NCBI RefSeq assembly: GCF_005116655.2
Contig: NZ_CP050698.1
Span: 2,200,501-2,264,500, forward strand
Direction: 5' to 3'
Length of the DNA stretch: 64,000 nt
Origin: Desulfosediminicola flagellatus
GTDB taxonomy: Bacteria > Desulfobacterota > Desulfobulbia > Desulfobulbales > Desulfocapsaceae
Part shown: piece after piece, positions 55,499 to 64,000 of the stretch
How positions within the stretch are numbered: the stretch's first letter is position 1
Layout: every line of letters starts with the position of its first letter
Notes under the pieces: generated by a model
What the model was told of the DNA's origin: nothing
What the model saw: the letters and a program-made list of their open reading frames with translations, nothing else
Databases searched by the model: none
Program-made: the position numbers and the translations under genes

Positions 55499-55565
55499 GC
55501 AACGACCCTATGCTCAGCCCCCCAATGGCTCTTCCTCAGCTAAATGGGGAAATATCATTATAATG

Positions 55566-55600
55566 AAAAAAGCCAAACAGCATATAATTGTTTGGCTTTT
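55566..55600. terminator. Bidirectional intrinsic terminator after hicB
   Basis: AGCCAAACA pairs with TGTTTGGCT, with A-run before and T-run after. It ends the hicB transcript and could also act on the opposite strand. Confidence 0.8.
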
Positions 55601-55636
55601 AATCAGTGATCCGGGGTGGTAGGATTCGCTCTTTTC

Positions 55637-55670
55637 AGTACCCCATTGATTGGTGCATTAATGGGGTACT
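55637..55670. repeat. 11-bp inverted repeat AGTACCCCATT
   Basis: AGTACCCCATT and AATGGGGTACT are perfect complements around a 12-base loop. It lies in a 500-base stretch (55,499-56,014) that otherwise holds only the terminator and no gene. Confidence 0.6.
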
Positions 55671-56014
55671 GCTCCCGAGGCGTCTCACCCAGCTCTAGCC
55701 CCTTCTCGCAACTCCAACTTCTTCTAAGAAATTAATATTTTCCCGTAAAAGCAAATGAATAGGATCAGAGTAAATTAAACAGTCAGCAGTAGACTTTTTT
55801 GACGGCTTTTCAGGAAATGCTGTTGTGTGTTGCCCTAATAATAGCCTGGAATGATAGAAGATTTTCGCCTTATCTCCTCATTGCACGTCTGCCTTAAGGT
55901 TTAATTCCGATCTGACACCATGCATTTCGTTCGCAATATGCCGACATCTCATCGTTGACATGCACTAGTGGATTAATCACGCTTCAGTTGATTTTTTTGG
56001 TTGAGCATCGCCAG

Positions 56015-56233
56015 CTATCGTCGGTGTGGTCTTCCACGATCTGTTCTGACATGAACGCGTACTTTGGGCCGATGATGGTAGTATCTCTTATGGTGGTAAT
56101 GATGGTGTCCCCAGCCTTGTCTGTAGTGAACGTTTACCCCATAATTCGTTCTTCCAGGTGAACCACAGGACTGCAAGAGAAAGCCGACAATAAGGATAGC
56201 CAGGATGAGTGATAGTCTCTTAATGTGATACAT
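56015..56233 (-). CDS. Histidine-rich small lipoprotein
   Basis: The 72-residue protein has a lipoprotein signal (MYHIKRLSLILAILIVGFL, lipobox LQSC) and a short mature part very rich in His, Tyr and Arg (GWGHHHYHHKRYYHH). The start at 56,233 is set by AGGGGG eight bases earlier. It overlaps the end of the VOC gene by 14 bases. Similar His-rich lipoproteins are suspected to bind metal; not shown here. Confidence 0.65.
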   Translation of the reverse strand: MYHIKRLSLILAILIVGFLLQSCGSPGRTNYGVNVHYRQGWGHHHYHHKRYYHHRPKVRVHVRTDRGRPHRR

Positions 56234-57161
56234 TTTTATCCCCCTCATTGCTATTCACCAACTCTACCTGCTGGATTCCGAATACTGCGCCCGAGGAATC
56301 CGCGATAATAACTGCGGCGTTCTCTGGGAGATCTCTGTCCACCTCGGTAAGTAAATGCCCACCGAGTTGCACTGCCTTTTCAGTTACAGCCATGGCATCC
56401 TTGACCGCTATATAAGGAACCCAGTTGGGCTGTACATCGTCAAAAGGTATTTTAACTATGCCTGCTCTGGCCTTACCATCACCCATAAAAACCTGGTAAC
56501 TCTCGCCATTTCTCATTGTGATGGTTTGCATATTATAACCAACAAGATTACCGTAAAACGTTTGTGCTCCAGTTAAATCATTTGTCCACAACTCACTTCC
56601 AAGCCAACTGTTAAGTTCTTTTTGCTCAGCTAGGGACTCCCCTTTATTAGGTCTAATTATGGCAAAAACAGCTTTTTGAGAATCAAGACATACAGCGACG
56701 CTTCCCCTTTGCGGAAGTTCTCTTACTGGTATCTGGATAATTCCGTTATTGTCTTCGACTCGCTTTGTAGCTTCATCAATATCCTCCACAGACATATAAT
56801 TCAACCATTGAGACTCGCTTGTATTGGTAGTCAGTGGTTTGATTTCAATCACATTTCCAATGTGATTATCACCTGAGAATATGTGTTTTACTTTTGCATT
56901 TCCTGATAAAGAATCGACAAATGACCAACCAAACAGTTCTTGGTAAAATCGAGATGATGACTCAAGGTCATGGGTAAACAAATCATGCCAGACAATTTTT
57001 CCTGGAAGGTTCTGATCTTTAGATTGAGGTATGTTTACGTTAGCTATAACAGGATTTACAACACTGCTTAAAACCATGACAGTAAAGAGTGCAACAAGAC
57101 GTGGTATATGAGATTTTCTTTGACGAAAGGTTCTCTGAGGAATCAAATATTTCATTTTCAT
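56220..57161 (-). CDS. Secreted tandem VOC (glyoxalase-like) protein
   Basis: The 313-residue protein has an N-terminal signal segment (hydrophobic residues about 22-40) and two VOC domains (about 57-170 and 188-305). The domain starts WHDLFTHDLESSSRFYQELFGW and LWTNDLTGAQTFYGNLVGYN are typical of the glyoxalase/bleomycin-resistance fold. Metal-binding histidine/glutamate are only partly kept, so activity is unclear. It is followed by the His-rich lipoprotein gene in a 14-base overlap. Confidence 0.8.
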   Translation of the reverse strand: MKMKYLIPQRTFRQRKSHIPRLVALFTVMVLSSVVNPVIANVNIPQSKDQNLPGKIVWHDLFTHDLESSSRFYQELFGWSFVDSLSGNAKVKHIFSGDNHIGNVIEIKPLTTNTSESQWLNYMSVEDIDEATKRVEDNNGIIQIPVRELPQRGSVAVCLDSQKAVFAIIRPNKGESLAEQKELNSWLGSELWTNDLTGAQTFYGNLVGYNMQTITMRNGESYQVFMGDGKARAGIVKIPFDDVQPNWVPYIAVKDAMAVTEKAVQLGGHLLTEVDRDLPENAAVIIADSSGAVFGIQQVELVNSNEGDKNVSH

Positions 57162-57211
57162 TTAATCTCCTATATCTTTTTTGGAAAAAGCAATTAACCC
57201 AATTAGGCCTA

Positions 57212-58433
57212 GTACAGTGTAAAAATTAACATTTCGCATCTCGTGTCAACATGTTACAATAGTCTCACAATTTTTAAGGAGACTATATGGCACCCCGTTA
57301 TCGAGTAACTTTGGTTAAAGAAGAGCGAGAGTATTTAGAAGAAATCTCAACAAAAGGGAAAAGGGCTGCAAGGACAGTTTTGTATGCTCGTGCTCTTTTA
57401 TTGCTCGATGCTGGAGAGTTTGGTCCCAAATGGATTGTTGCGAAAGTCGGGGAAGCTCTCGGAGTAACCACGCGTAGCCTTGAGCATTTAAAGAAGAGGT
57501 TTGTAGAAGAAGGGCTATCAGCTGCAATTGAACGGAAAACACGGGTTAAACCACCAAAGGAAATTCGATTTGGTGGAGAGTTTGAAGCACAACTTTTAGC
57601 GTTAGCATGTTCCAAAGCCCCGGAAGGCAGAGAGCGGTGGACCGTGAGGTTGCTGGCAGAAAAAATGGTTGAACTAAAAATGGTAGAGACTGTTTCCCCA
57701 ATGACAGTCTGTAATACGTTAAAAAAAATGAACTTAAGCCTCACTTAAGCAAGTATTGGAAAATTCCTCCTGATCAAAATGCAAGCTTTGTTGCAGCAAT
57801 GGAGGATGTTCTGGATGTATATGCTCGACCATACAGTAAAGATTATCCTGTTGTTTGTATGGATGAGTCAAGTATGCAATTGATTGGCGAAGTAAGTGAT
57901 CCCATTCCTGCATCACCTGGACATCCCGAGCTTGTCGATGATGAATATGTCAGGAAAGGTGTTGCCAGCATATTCATTGAAGTTGAACCTCTTGGAGGTC
58001 GTCGACATGTTACAATCACTGAGCGCCGTACACGTATAGAATGGGCTAATTTTATTAAAGAAATGTTGGACAATCGTTATCCAGAGGCTAAAAAAGTCCT
58101 TTTAGTAATGGATAATCTCAATACCCATGACATTGCTTCACTATACACAGCGTTCCTGCCAGCTGAAGCCAAGCGCTTGGCGGGCCGTTTAGAGATTCAC
58201 TTCACTCCAAAGCATGGTAGCTGGCTCAACATTGCAGAGATTGAACTCAGTGTTTTAAAACGACAATGCCTTGCTGGCAGAATTGACTGCATAGAGAAAA
58301 TGCGAAGCAAGGTGGCAGCCTGGAATACTGATAGAAATAATCGCGAATCATCAGTTGATTGGCAGTTTAAAACCGATGATGCTCGGATTAAGCTGAAACG
58401 CCTTTATCCGAAACTTTAAAATGTACTCTGTAC
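57212..58433 (+). mobile_element. IS630-family insertion sequence (1222 bp)
   Basis: The element starts GTACAGTGTAAAAATT and ends with the near-complement AAAATGTACTCTGTAC, bounded by TA dinucleotides at 57,210-211 and 58,434-435, the duplicated TA target of this family. It carries one transposase split by a frameshift. Confidence 0.85.
57287..58419 (+). CDS. IS630-family transposase with -1 frameshift
   Basis: The first frame (57,287-57,748) gives the helix-turn-helix N-terminal half; the second (open from about 57,730, first ATG at 57,799) gives the DDE catalytic half with VVCMDES, LLVMDNLNTHD and GSWLNIAEIELSVL. A run of eight A at 57,721-57,728 lies where the frames cross, and reading back one base there yields LKKNELKPHLSKYWKIP, the family's usual linker. 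The shift may be programmed or a mutation. AAGGAG precedes the ATG. Confidence 0.88.
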
Positions 58434-59266
58434 TAGGGCAAGAATTTGTAACAAATTCAGATAAAGTTGATCTCTTACTGAGCCGCAGCACACGAGGTAT
58501 GTACATCCCCCCAAAACCGTATACAAGTCAGAGTAAACTTGAAGTAAGAAACAATTATGAGCGGTGACCTTGATCTATGCAATCAACCTACCCGTTAGGT
58601 GCCGGGAAAACTTTGCTCTCAATTACACCGTCAGATTGATTCAACACTGATTTACAGCCATAAGAGTGAAAACAGCATTTCCGGATTAATTCTGAAATCA
58701 ATCAGAGGTGACGATGAACGCAAATAAACTATGCCGTGTTTTCAATTAGTTAGTTTCTAGATAATTATTGTAAAAGTTAAACCATTTTGATCGAATACGT
58801 TGTAGTACGTGATAGAACACAACAACCAGCACTATCGCATGCATGGAGCATGATAAAAACACATTGTGCACGAATTATGAACACAGAATATAAAGTGATG
58901 AATTATTTTGTGTCCATTCGGAAACTAGTGCTTTGCGAACAAGAGGGGTCATAACAAGAGGGTGCAGGTCTTTGCTTGACTCTTTTGCGTGATAATTCCT
59001 GATCGATCCTCAGATCGTGGATGATTTCCGATAACTGTTAGAAGGTTTGAATAGTACACATTCAAGATCGCCGTAGTTAGAGACTCCCAATTTACAATTT
59101 TCTTGGAATGGATGTTCCTCCTGTTCTCAGTGGAGGTTTCCCGACGGGTTTCGGCTTGTATAGCTGAACTTTCAGGTGAGGGCGGTATGGTGCTATAATG
59201 GTATTTAAGATCGTCAAGCGAAGAAGAGACATATGCATGTTCAAATTCCAGCTAAAGAGGCCTGCA
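58434..59266. other. Intergenic region between IS630 and USP gene
   Basis: These 830 bases hold no gene. A perfect palindrome GAATTTGT-A-ACAAATTC (58,442-58,458) lies just after the IS element, and one copy of the GTCTTTGCTTGACTC repeat at 58,971-58,985. Confidence 0.5.
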
Positions 59267-59698
59267 ATGACAATTAAAAAAATTCTCTTTCCTTATGACA
59301 GCTCTGTCTATTCAGTAAACGCCACACAGTATGCGCTAGACTTGGCAAAACTCTGTAATGCTCATGTCACAATTATCAATTGTTATGAAGGATGGGATCC
59401 TAACATTTCAGAAATTACAGAATCTTTGGTACGTGAAATTCGAGTGAATAGAAAAAAGGATGCTGAACTCATATTGAAGAAAGTCGGGGAGATTTTCGAA
59501 AATCAAGGCGTTGAGTATACACTTGAAACAGTTGATGGGGAACCTGGTACCACATTGGTTAACCGATCGAAATCGAGGAACTATGATCTGATAATCATGG
59601 GATCACACGGCCACTCCGAGATTGCCGGCCTGTTCCTTGGTAGCGTTACGCATAAGGTACTCAATACGATTCACTGTCCAGTCCTGATCGTACCTTAA
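59267..59698 (+). CDS. Universal stress protein, single UspA domain
   Basis: A 143-residue protein starting MTIKKILFPYDSS with the nucleotide-binding motif MGSHGHSEIAGLFLGSVT, the G-x2-G-x9-G(S/T) pattern of ATP-binding UspA proteins. The ATG at 59,267 is chosen because AAAGAGG lies six bases before it; an earlier ATG at 59,198 would add a basic non-family tail. It stands alone. Confidence 0.9.
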   Translation: MTIKKILFPYDSSVYSVNATQYALDLAKLCNAHVTIINCYEGWDPNISEITESLVREIRVNRKKDAELILKKVGEIFENQGVEYTLETVDGEPGTTLVNRSKSRNYDLIIMGSHGHSEIAGLFLGSVTHKVLNTIHCPVLIVP

Positions 59699-59722
59699 TA
59701 GATCTGACCTGCAGTAGTAAAT

Positions 59723-59794
59723 AGGGGACAGGCTAAACTGCCTCCGTTTTAACTGATTATGAGGTACTCTTTGAGAGGCTTTAACCTGTTCCCT
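59723..59794. terminator. Long inverted repeat between convergent genes
   Basis: AGGGGACAGGCTAAACTGCC at the left is nearly complementary to GGCTTTAACCTGTTCCCT at the right (72 bases overall). It lies between convergent genes and may end both transcripts. Confidence 0.5.
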
Positions 59795-59824
59795 TTCCCT
59801 TCATTTTTAGATCAAATGCATGCG

Positions 59825-60130
59825 CTAATCACTCTGAATTACACGGAAGAATTGATCGACAGGTGGCTCGCCTTCAGCCCCCATGATTGACTCGAGAAGT
59901 TTACAATACTCCTCATCTTTATCCATCTCAGCATCGATCCTCTCGTAGTCAGCCAGGCCAGGATAGCGAGTCTGAATTGTTGCCCAACCTCTTGAACCCG
60001 CCAGGTTGTACATAATCTCAACTGAGACCTCAGGAAATTTTTTTTCCAAGTGTTCTTTGGCCTCGATAAGGACCTTGAAAAATTCCTCGTAATCATGACT
60101 GTATTGGACTTCTCGTTGGTGTATGATCAT
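59825..60130 (-). CDS. Small protein of unknown function, possible dimeric alpha-beta fold
   Basis: The 101-residue protein alternates strands and helices (VSVEIMYNLAGSRGWATIQTRYPGLADYERI, then EYCKLLESIMG), resembling small NIPSNAP/ABM-like dimeric alpha-beta barrels, but no family could be named. AAGAG stands ahead of the ATG. It is convergent with the Usp gene. Confidence 0.6.
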   Translation of the reverse strand: MIIHQREVQYSHDYEEFFKVLIEAKEHLEKKFPEVSVEIMYNLAGSRGWATIQTRYPGLADYERIDAEMDKDEEYCKLLESIMGAEGEPPVDQFFRVIQSD

Positions 60131-60223
60131 GGTGTTCTCTTGGCAGAGATTTTCTAAATTATGGTAAAGGCCCGATCAGTCTTCAAAAGAGAAAAATAGG
60201 CCGAGCGCAACATTTTGAATCCA

Positions 60224-60469
60224 TTATGAAATCTCATTGGTGAGGAAATTTATGGCTTCTCTGTCAACCAAACCATATTCTACAGAGATAAGAACTCCGG
60301 TTTTCTTATCGGCAAACCACCAGCGACGGCAAGTCTTATCGATAAAAAGTGACAACCGATTTGTAATGGCAATGAGGCCCAGTTTCTTTGCCAGTTTGGT
60401 GATAGCTTTCCCCTGTTTTTTAAAATCTTTTTCAGAATGTACACATAGTGTTGTCAATTTCTTTTCCAT
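60224..60469 (-). CDS. Small basic protein of unknown function
   Basis: The 81-residue protein is rich in lysine at its N-terminal half and has a CRRWWFADKKTGVLISVEYGLVD segment. The ribosome site AGGAGG is strong and well placed, supporting expression. No family recognised. It lies 93 bases before the next minus-strand gene on the same strand. Confidence 0.6.
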   Translation of the reverse strand: MEKKLTTLCVHSEKDFKKQGKAITKLAKKLGLIAITNRLSLFIDKTCRRWWFADKKTGVLISVEYGLVDREAINFLTNEIS

Positions 60470-60678
60470 ACTAACCTCCTTCTCTGCTTATCACGTTTGA
60501 AAGCTATATTGGATCTGAGACGAGGAATATAATTGTCTTAGCCCAACCGACGCAAGAATGAATAGTTATGTGTTTTCAGATCATCACTATTGGCAGTATA
60601 TCCTAACCCGTGATTAACCGGAAGCGAGGTGTTGTTTTCATATCCCCTATCAGATGTTGACAGTCATATGTAACCATA

Positions 60679-60918
60679 GATTATGAAGGTGGTTTGGTTG
60701 GAAAACTATTAAAGAGGAAAGCGCTAAAACCGGTTGTTTGGGTGAAATTGAAGCGCTTGATCGTCTCACTATATGCCTTATCAAACTCAAAAGGGTTGAG
60801 GAGGCAACTCAGCAGATGGACTCCTATTTGAAGCTATATACAGGAGATATTAATAGTGCTTCAGCACCAAGAATAAAAAAGCGAATCGATAAAGCGTTAA
60901 AAAGGGCCAATAGCTAAG
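60679..60918 (+). pseudogene. Remnant helical ORF without start
   Basis: A frame of about 75 codons runs from a TGA to a TAA and encodes a charged helical end (GEIEALDRL, VEEATQQMDSYLKLYTGD, KKRIDKALKRANS). No start codon with a ribosome site exists, so it is probably the tail of a lost gene. The rest of 60,470-61,360 shows short broken frames (ERYLSQLVRDDREAAP, LLENELLRGWWDNEI) that may be antitoxin-like remnants. Confidence 0.3.
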
Positions 60919-61370
60919 TTTATGTGAAAAAAATAGATTGAGAATATCAAGTCACTTAACTCGGGCTCGGCAAACATCGCCGGTCCGGTGAGCTCACCAT
61001 TCGCTTAAAAAAAACGATCAATGAAAGATATCTTTCTCAGTTAGTCCGAGATGATCGCGAAGCAGCCCCACGAGTTGCGGGCCTTGCTTGAAAACGAATT
61101 ATTACGTGGCTGGTGGGATAACGAAATCCCTCCAGGGTGAACGTTTGATTCTGTGATTGAAGAGGCCATTGAAACCGTGTAGTGCGTTGTCGTGTTGTGG
61201 TCACTTCGCTCTGCTAAATCTCAATGGGTCAGGGCTGAAGCCTCGGAAGTGAAGTTCATACCTCAGCTTAACAGTTTAGGCCAAAGTTATCAGACAGTTT
61301 TTATGGGAAAAACACCTGAAACTAGCGCCATTCGATTTTGTCCATTTTTATTGTTCCTGCTTAAGGTTAA

Positions 61371-61923
61371 AACCCTCGCCTTTTAGGCGGGTAGCATTCT
61401 GCTAGCAGTTAGTTTAAAATCTATGGGTATGAACTATCGACATGGAAATAATACCAAATTTAAGATTGAGTACCATTTTGTATGGGTAACAAAGTACCGG
61501 TATCACGTGCTTGAAGGGGATCTTGCCTTTCGAGTCAGAGAGCTGGTACTGCAAATATGTGAGCATTTCGAGATTCAGATTTTGCGTGGTGTTGTCAGTA
61601 AGGATCATGTTCATATTCTGGTATCTGCGCCACCAAATATTTCCCCTTCAGATATAATGTGAAGAGTGAAGGGAAGGGTGTCACGTAAAATATTCGAAGA
61701 ATTTCCTCACGTGAAGAAGCGATATTGGGGGTGCCATTTCTGGGCGCGTGGCTACTTTTGTGTAATCTCTGGTGAACTCACAAAAGAGATGATTGCAGAT
61801 TACTTGACTCATCATTTTGAAAAAGACCCCAACGATCAATTTGACATCGAATAAACCGGCTTTGCCGGTATTGCTGGACTTTCAGTCCGCGAGGTTAAAC
61901 CCACCGACTTCTAGTCGGTGGGT
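61371..61923 (+). mobile_element. IS200/IS605-type element (transposase broken)
   Basis: The left end has an imperfect hairpin (CCCTCGCC with GGCGGG) and the right end a perfect 11-bp hairpin (ACCCACCGACT with AGTCGGTGGGT, loop of three). Both are typical of IS200/IS605 subterminal palindromes. The element carries a single TnpA frame with one stop codon inside. Confidence 0.75.
61423..61854 (+). pseudogene. IS200-type Y1 transposase TnpA with in-frame stop
   Basis: The 143-codon frame has the HUH motif HVHIL (residues about 65-69) and later GYFCVISGELTKEMIADYL with the likely catalytic tyrosine. A TGA at 61,660-61,662 interrupts it in the same frame, where the family has an arginine or lysine before RVKGRVSRKIFEEFP, so a CGA-to-TGA change is likely. 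Without readthrough the enzyme is inactive. Confidence 0.85.
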
Positions 61924-61930
61924 GTTTAGT

Positions 61931-62262
61931 TTAGCTAAAATCAAAACAGCGGGAATTGCTAAGCCCCTATTTTTATACCGGTGATCATAGAAACGAAATT
62001 AGTTTTTCGTTCTTCTTAGCTGGGAATAGCAAGACCAGCTATAGTCGTATCGAAGACAAGAATTGTAGCTGGTTTCAGTAAGGAAAACAGTAAACCAACC
62101 TCCATTTAAAACTGTATCGTCGCGGGATAATCTCACTTTCCATTGGGCACAGGCCTATACCAGCCCCCAAAACCAGGACCATTGTCGGTTGCAGTTTTTT
62201 GGGGGAAGATTTGTAATCGAGGCAAGTAGAATGTTTCAAATCTGCTTATTTGCCGGTTACGG
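61931..62262. other. Spacer between IS200 element and LamG gene
   Basis: About 330 bases with no gene that could be supported; AT-rich and without repeats found elsewhere in the window. Confidence 0.4.
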
Positions 62263-63534
62263 CTAATAACAAATCCAGTTGAGCTGCTCCCTAGTCTCTG
62301 CATCACGGATAATCGTGTTGCCCCGGCCGGTGCTCTTTTCCACAACAAGGACCGCGAGTTCGTCGACTCCATTTTGGTTCAGGTCGGCAACCGTGGTCAG
62401 TCCCATGGCCATCCAGTCATTGTCGAGGAAGTAAACGCTGTTGAGCACCTCCCTGGTTTCACTGTCCAAGATTTTGACCCACACTTTGCCGTTTTCCTTT
62501 TTCACGGCCAGGACCGCCAATTCATCGGTGCCGTTACCATTCATGTCAGCCAGGGTAGAAATGGCCTTTGGGGTCCATTTGTCGTTGAAAAAATAGATTC
62601 TACCTACCTGGGTCTTGTTGTAGCTGTCCTTGAGAGTAACGTAGGTATGGCCGTTCCTGGTGTGCAGGACAGCTATCTCAGGAAATCCGTTTCCGTCCAG
62701 ATCGGCAATGGAGGTTGCATCTTGGTACTTCCTGGAGACTGAAGTTAGTGGATTTTCACTAAACCTATCAGAGAAGTCGGTTTTAGCAAAATCATAGATT
62801 ACAAGATTATCCATAGCAAAATTTTCATCATCATCATTACTACCACAAATGTCTGCCATATCTCCAACAGAAGTCCCCCAATTATTCTGTGTGGTACTAG
62901 CAACTTTTACTCCATCAACATATAATCTCAGAGCTTCTGGTGTTCCAGCTATGCCATTTCTATCCCAAACAGCGGCTATATGTATCCAGGTATTGTTGAA
63001 TGTCGAAATATCTGTGTTTACTGAAGATGTTTCACCCCCAAACGCTAAGCTAAACACCAAGCCACCGTCCTCCACACTTTGAAATTGCATACCAGCACCT
63101 AAACCAAAGTCTCCATCAAATATTCTGTAAACATTGTTTACATAAGAAACAGGATCATTTTTTTGCATATACCAGACTGCAATAGTACCTTGTTCTGAAC
63201 TAACATAACTGCTTAAATTACTTAGGACTAAGTTGTGAATACGGGCGGTTACGTAATAAGGCCCCCCACTTAACATAACACCATTTCCAAATACACCAAA
63301 ATCGTATAGCCTGCCTCCTTCTACATCACAACATCCAGGTGGGTCGTGCAGGTCCTGGTCATAAAATTCAAGGTTCGGTCCTATTTCACTGTTCAATATT
63401 TCATCTTCACTCCCTAACTTATTCCAGAGCACCACGTAATCATCCGATTGCGCATTTAGGGTTGCGGTGAGCTGAAGCGTAATAAAAATTGAGAGAAATA
63501 AAATTTTCCATATGATTGTAGTTGCTTTTTTCAT
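62263..63534 (-). CDS. Secreted LamG / FG-GAP repeat protein
   Basis: The protein of about 423 residues has a signal peptide (start at 63,534, AGGGGGAC before it), a LamG/concanavalin-like beta-sandwich (about 45-255, with TIAVWYMQKND and WIHIAAVWDRNG), and three FG-GAP-like repeats at the C-terminus (SIADLDGNGFPEIAVL, TLADMNGNGTDELAVL, TVADLNQNGVDELAVL), each with a calcium-loop-like DxNxNG. It probably acts outside the cell in carbohydrate binding or adhesion. The chain ends soon after the third repeat, so more repeats may have been lost. Confidence 0.8.
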   Translation of the reverse strand: MKKATTIIWKILFLSIFITLQLTATLNAQSDDYVVLWNKLGSEDEILNSEIGPNLEFYDQDLHDPPGCCDVEGGRLYDFGVFGNGVMLSGGPYYVTARIHNLVLSNLSSYVSSEQGTIAVWYMQKNDPVSYVNNVYRIFDGDFGLGAGMQFQSVEDGGLVFSLAFGGETSSVNTDISTFNNTWIHIAAVWDRNGIAGTPEALRLYVDGVKVASTTQNNWGTSVGDMADICGSNDDDENFAMDNLVIYDFAKTDFSDRFSENPLTSVSRKYQDATSIADLDGNGFPEIAVLHTRNGHTYVTLKDSYNKTQVGRIYFFNDKWTPKAISTLADMNGNGTDELAVLAVKKENGKVWVKILDSETREVLNSVYFLDNDWMAMGLTTVADLNQNGVDELAVLVVEKSTGRGNTIIRDAETREQLNWICY

Positions 63535-63684
63535 TTTTCGTCCCCCTTTATTTTTGTGTTTTCGTAGGGTGGTATGGAGTTTTAGGCCAAGGGTTTCCAT
63601 ACAGTATTTAAAAATGTTCCATTTAAGTAGAAGATCTAAATTTGTCATTACTGGGGAACACTGGGCTACAAGTGCCGCCACAGA

Positions 63685-64000
63685 CTATTTGCACGCATAA
63701 TCCGCACCAAATTCCAGAGCCGCCCCTTCAAATATATATTGATCAACACGTATGTAGCCAAAGAATGGAAACTTTATATATCCTTGTACCTTCACTTGTG
63801 TAGAAAAGGATTCTTGCCCCTCAGGGAGAAAGCCATCTTCTGTTGGAACTGAGACGTCTATAAAAGAATCTGTCGGTGCCTGAGCAGTAATAACGAGTTT
63901 TCGTAAACTATCTGTTGCCGTAATGGAGAAATATCCCGAGCATCCGTCAATCTCAGTTTCATACTCAGTATCTGGTAGAGTCGGCCTGAACTGCCATTTC
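63685..64000 (-). CDS. Partial gene at right edge, secreted-type protein of unknown function
   Basis: An open frame runs from the window edge to a TAG at 63,685-63,687, giving the last 104 residues of a protein: YETEIDGCSGYFSITATDSL, an AQAPTDSFIDVSVPTEDGFLPEGQ-like stretch and a C-terminal GAALEFGADYACK. The beta-rich, cysteine-containing look fits an extracellular protein. It precedes the LamG/FG-GAP gene on the same strand. No family recognised. Confidence 0.6.
   Translation of the reverse strand, partial: KWQFRPTLPDTEYETEIDGCSGYFSITATDSLRKLVITAQAPTDSFIDVSVPTEDGFLPEGQESFSTQVKVQGYIKFPFFGYIRVDQYIFEGAALEFGADYACK

Noticed and set aside
57299..57744. Minus-strand frame over the IS630 transposase
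   Set aside because: Antisense shadow of the transposase N-terminal half.
59723..59794. Small RNA gene between Usp and the convergent gene
   Set aside because: The inverted repeat is better explained as a shared transcription end; no promoter is visible.

Overview
The window is about 64 kb of chromosome from a Gram-negative bacterium. It has outer-membrane efflux lipoproteins, tripartite RND pumps, Tat and lipoprotein signals, and the early-cobalt (cbi-type) corrin route. No ribosomal or other taxonomic marker is present. The mix of anaerobic-type corrin synthesis, PAS-rich signalling, two PPK2 enzymes and heavy IS/MITE load suggests a Desulfobacterota (deltaproteobacterial) relative; this is an inference of low confidence. 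No tRNA, rRNA or CRISPR array was seen.

Positions 1-33,000 read as well-ordered core and semi-core genome: a tandem UspA protein; a corrinoid uptake/biosynthesis operon (btuC-btuD-btuF-cbiL, minus strand) behind a cobalamin riboswitch and an intrinsic terminator; a PilZ protein; a Gate-type membrane protein and a long SppA peptidase; DinB; a Crp-like regulator; a three-PAS hybrid kinase; an MFS carrier; a sulfite-oxidase-fold enzyme; and two RND efflux operons. The first efflux operon (plus strand, OMF-MFP-RND-response regulator-kinase) has a PmrA-like direct repeat upstream. The second (minus strand, MFP-RND-OMF-TetR) has an AcrR-type palindrome upstream.

Positions 33,000-44,200 hold stress and small-protein genes: FmdB-type zinc ribbon, GemA-like protein, DJ-1/PfpI, DUF504, a CBS-CBS-PAS-LuxR regulator, two PPK2 polyphosphate kinases, an ABM monooxygenase and an unusual double alpha/beta-hydrolase with a membrane tail. 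The regulator gene and the first ppk2 share a matching upstream architecture (identical 55-bp spacing of two motifs), which suggests a small regulon.

Positions 44,200-62,000 are an accessory, rearranged region. It contains an IS110 element with a foldable leader; a LysR / Tat-protein / SDR / truncated-MFS cassette; a Gabija-type defence locus whose gajA is split by a 217-bp MITE-like insertion while gajB is intact; several MITE families, one nested in another; 360-bp and 132-bp duplicated pieces of the hydrolase locus; a 125-bp inverted repeat flanking the defence block; an IS3 orfA remnant; an orphan HicB antitoxin; an IS630 element with a -1 frameshift; and an IS200-like element with a nonsense codon. 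The right edge has a secreted LamG/FG-GAP protein and a gene running off the window.
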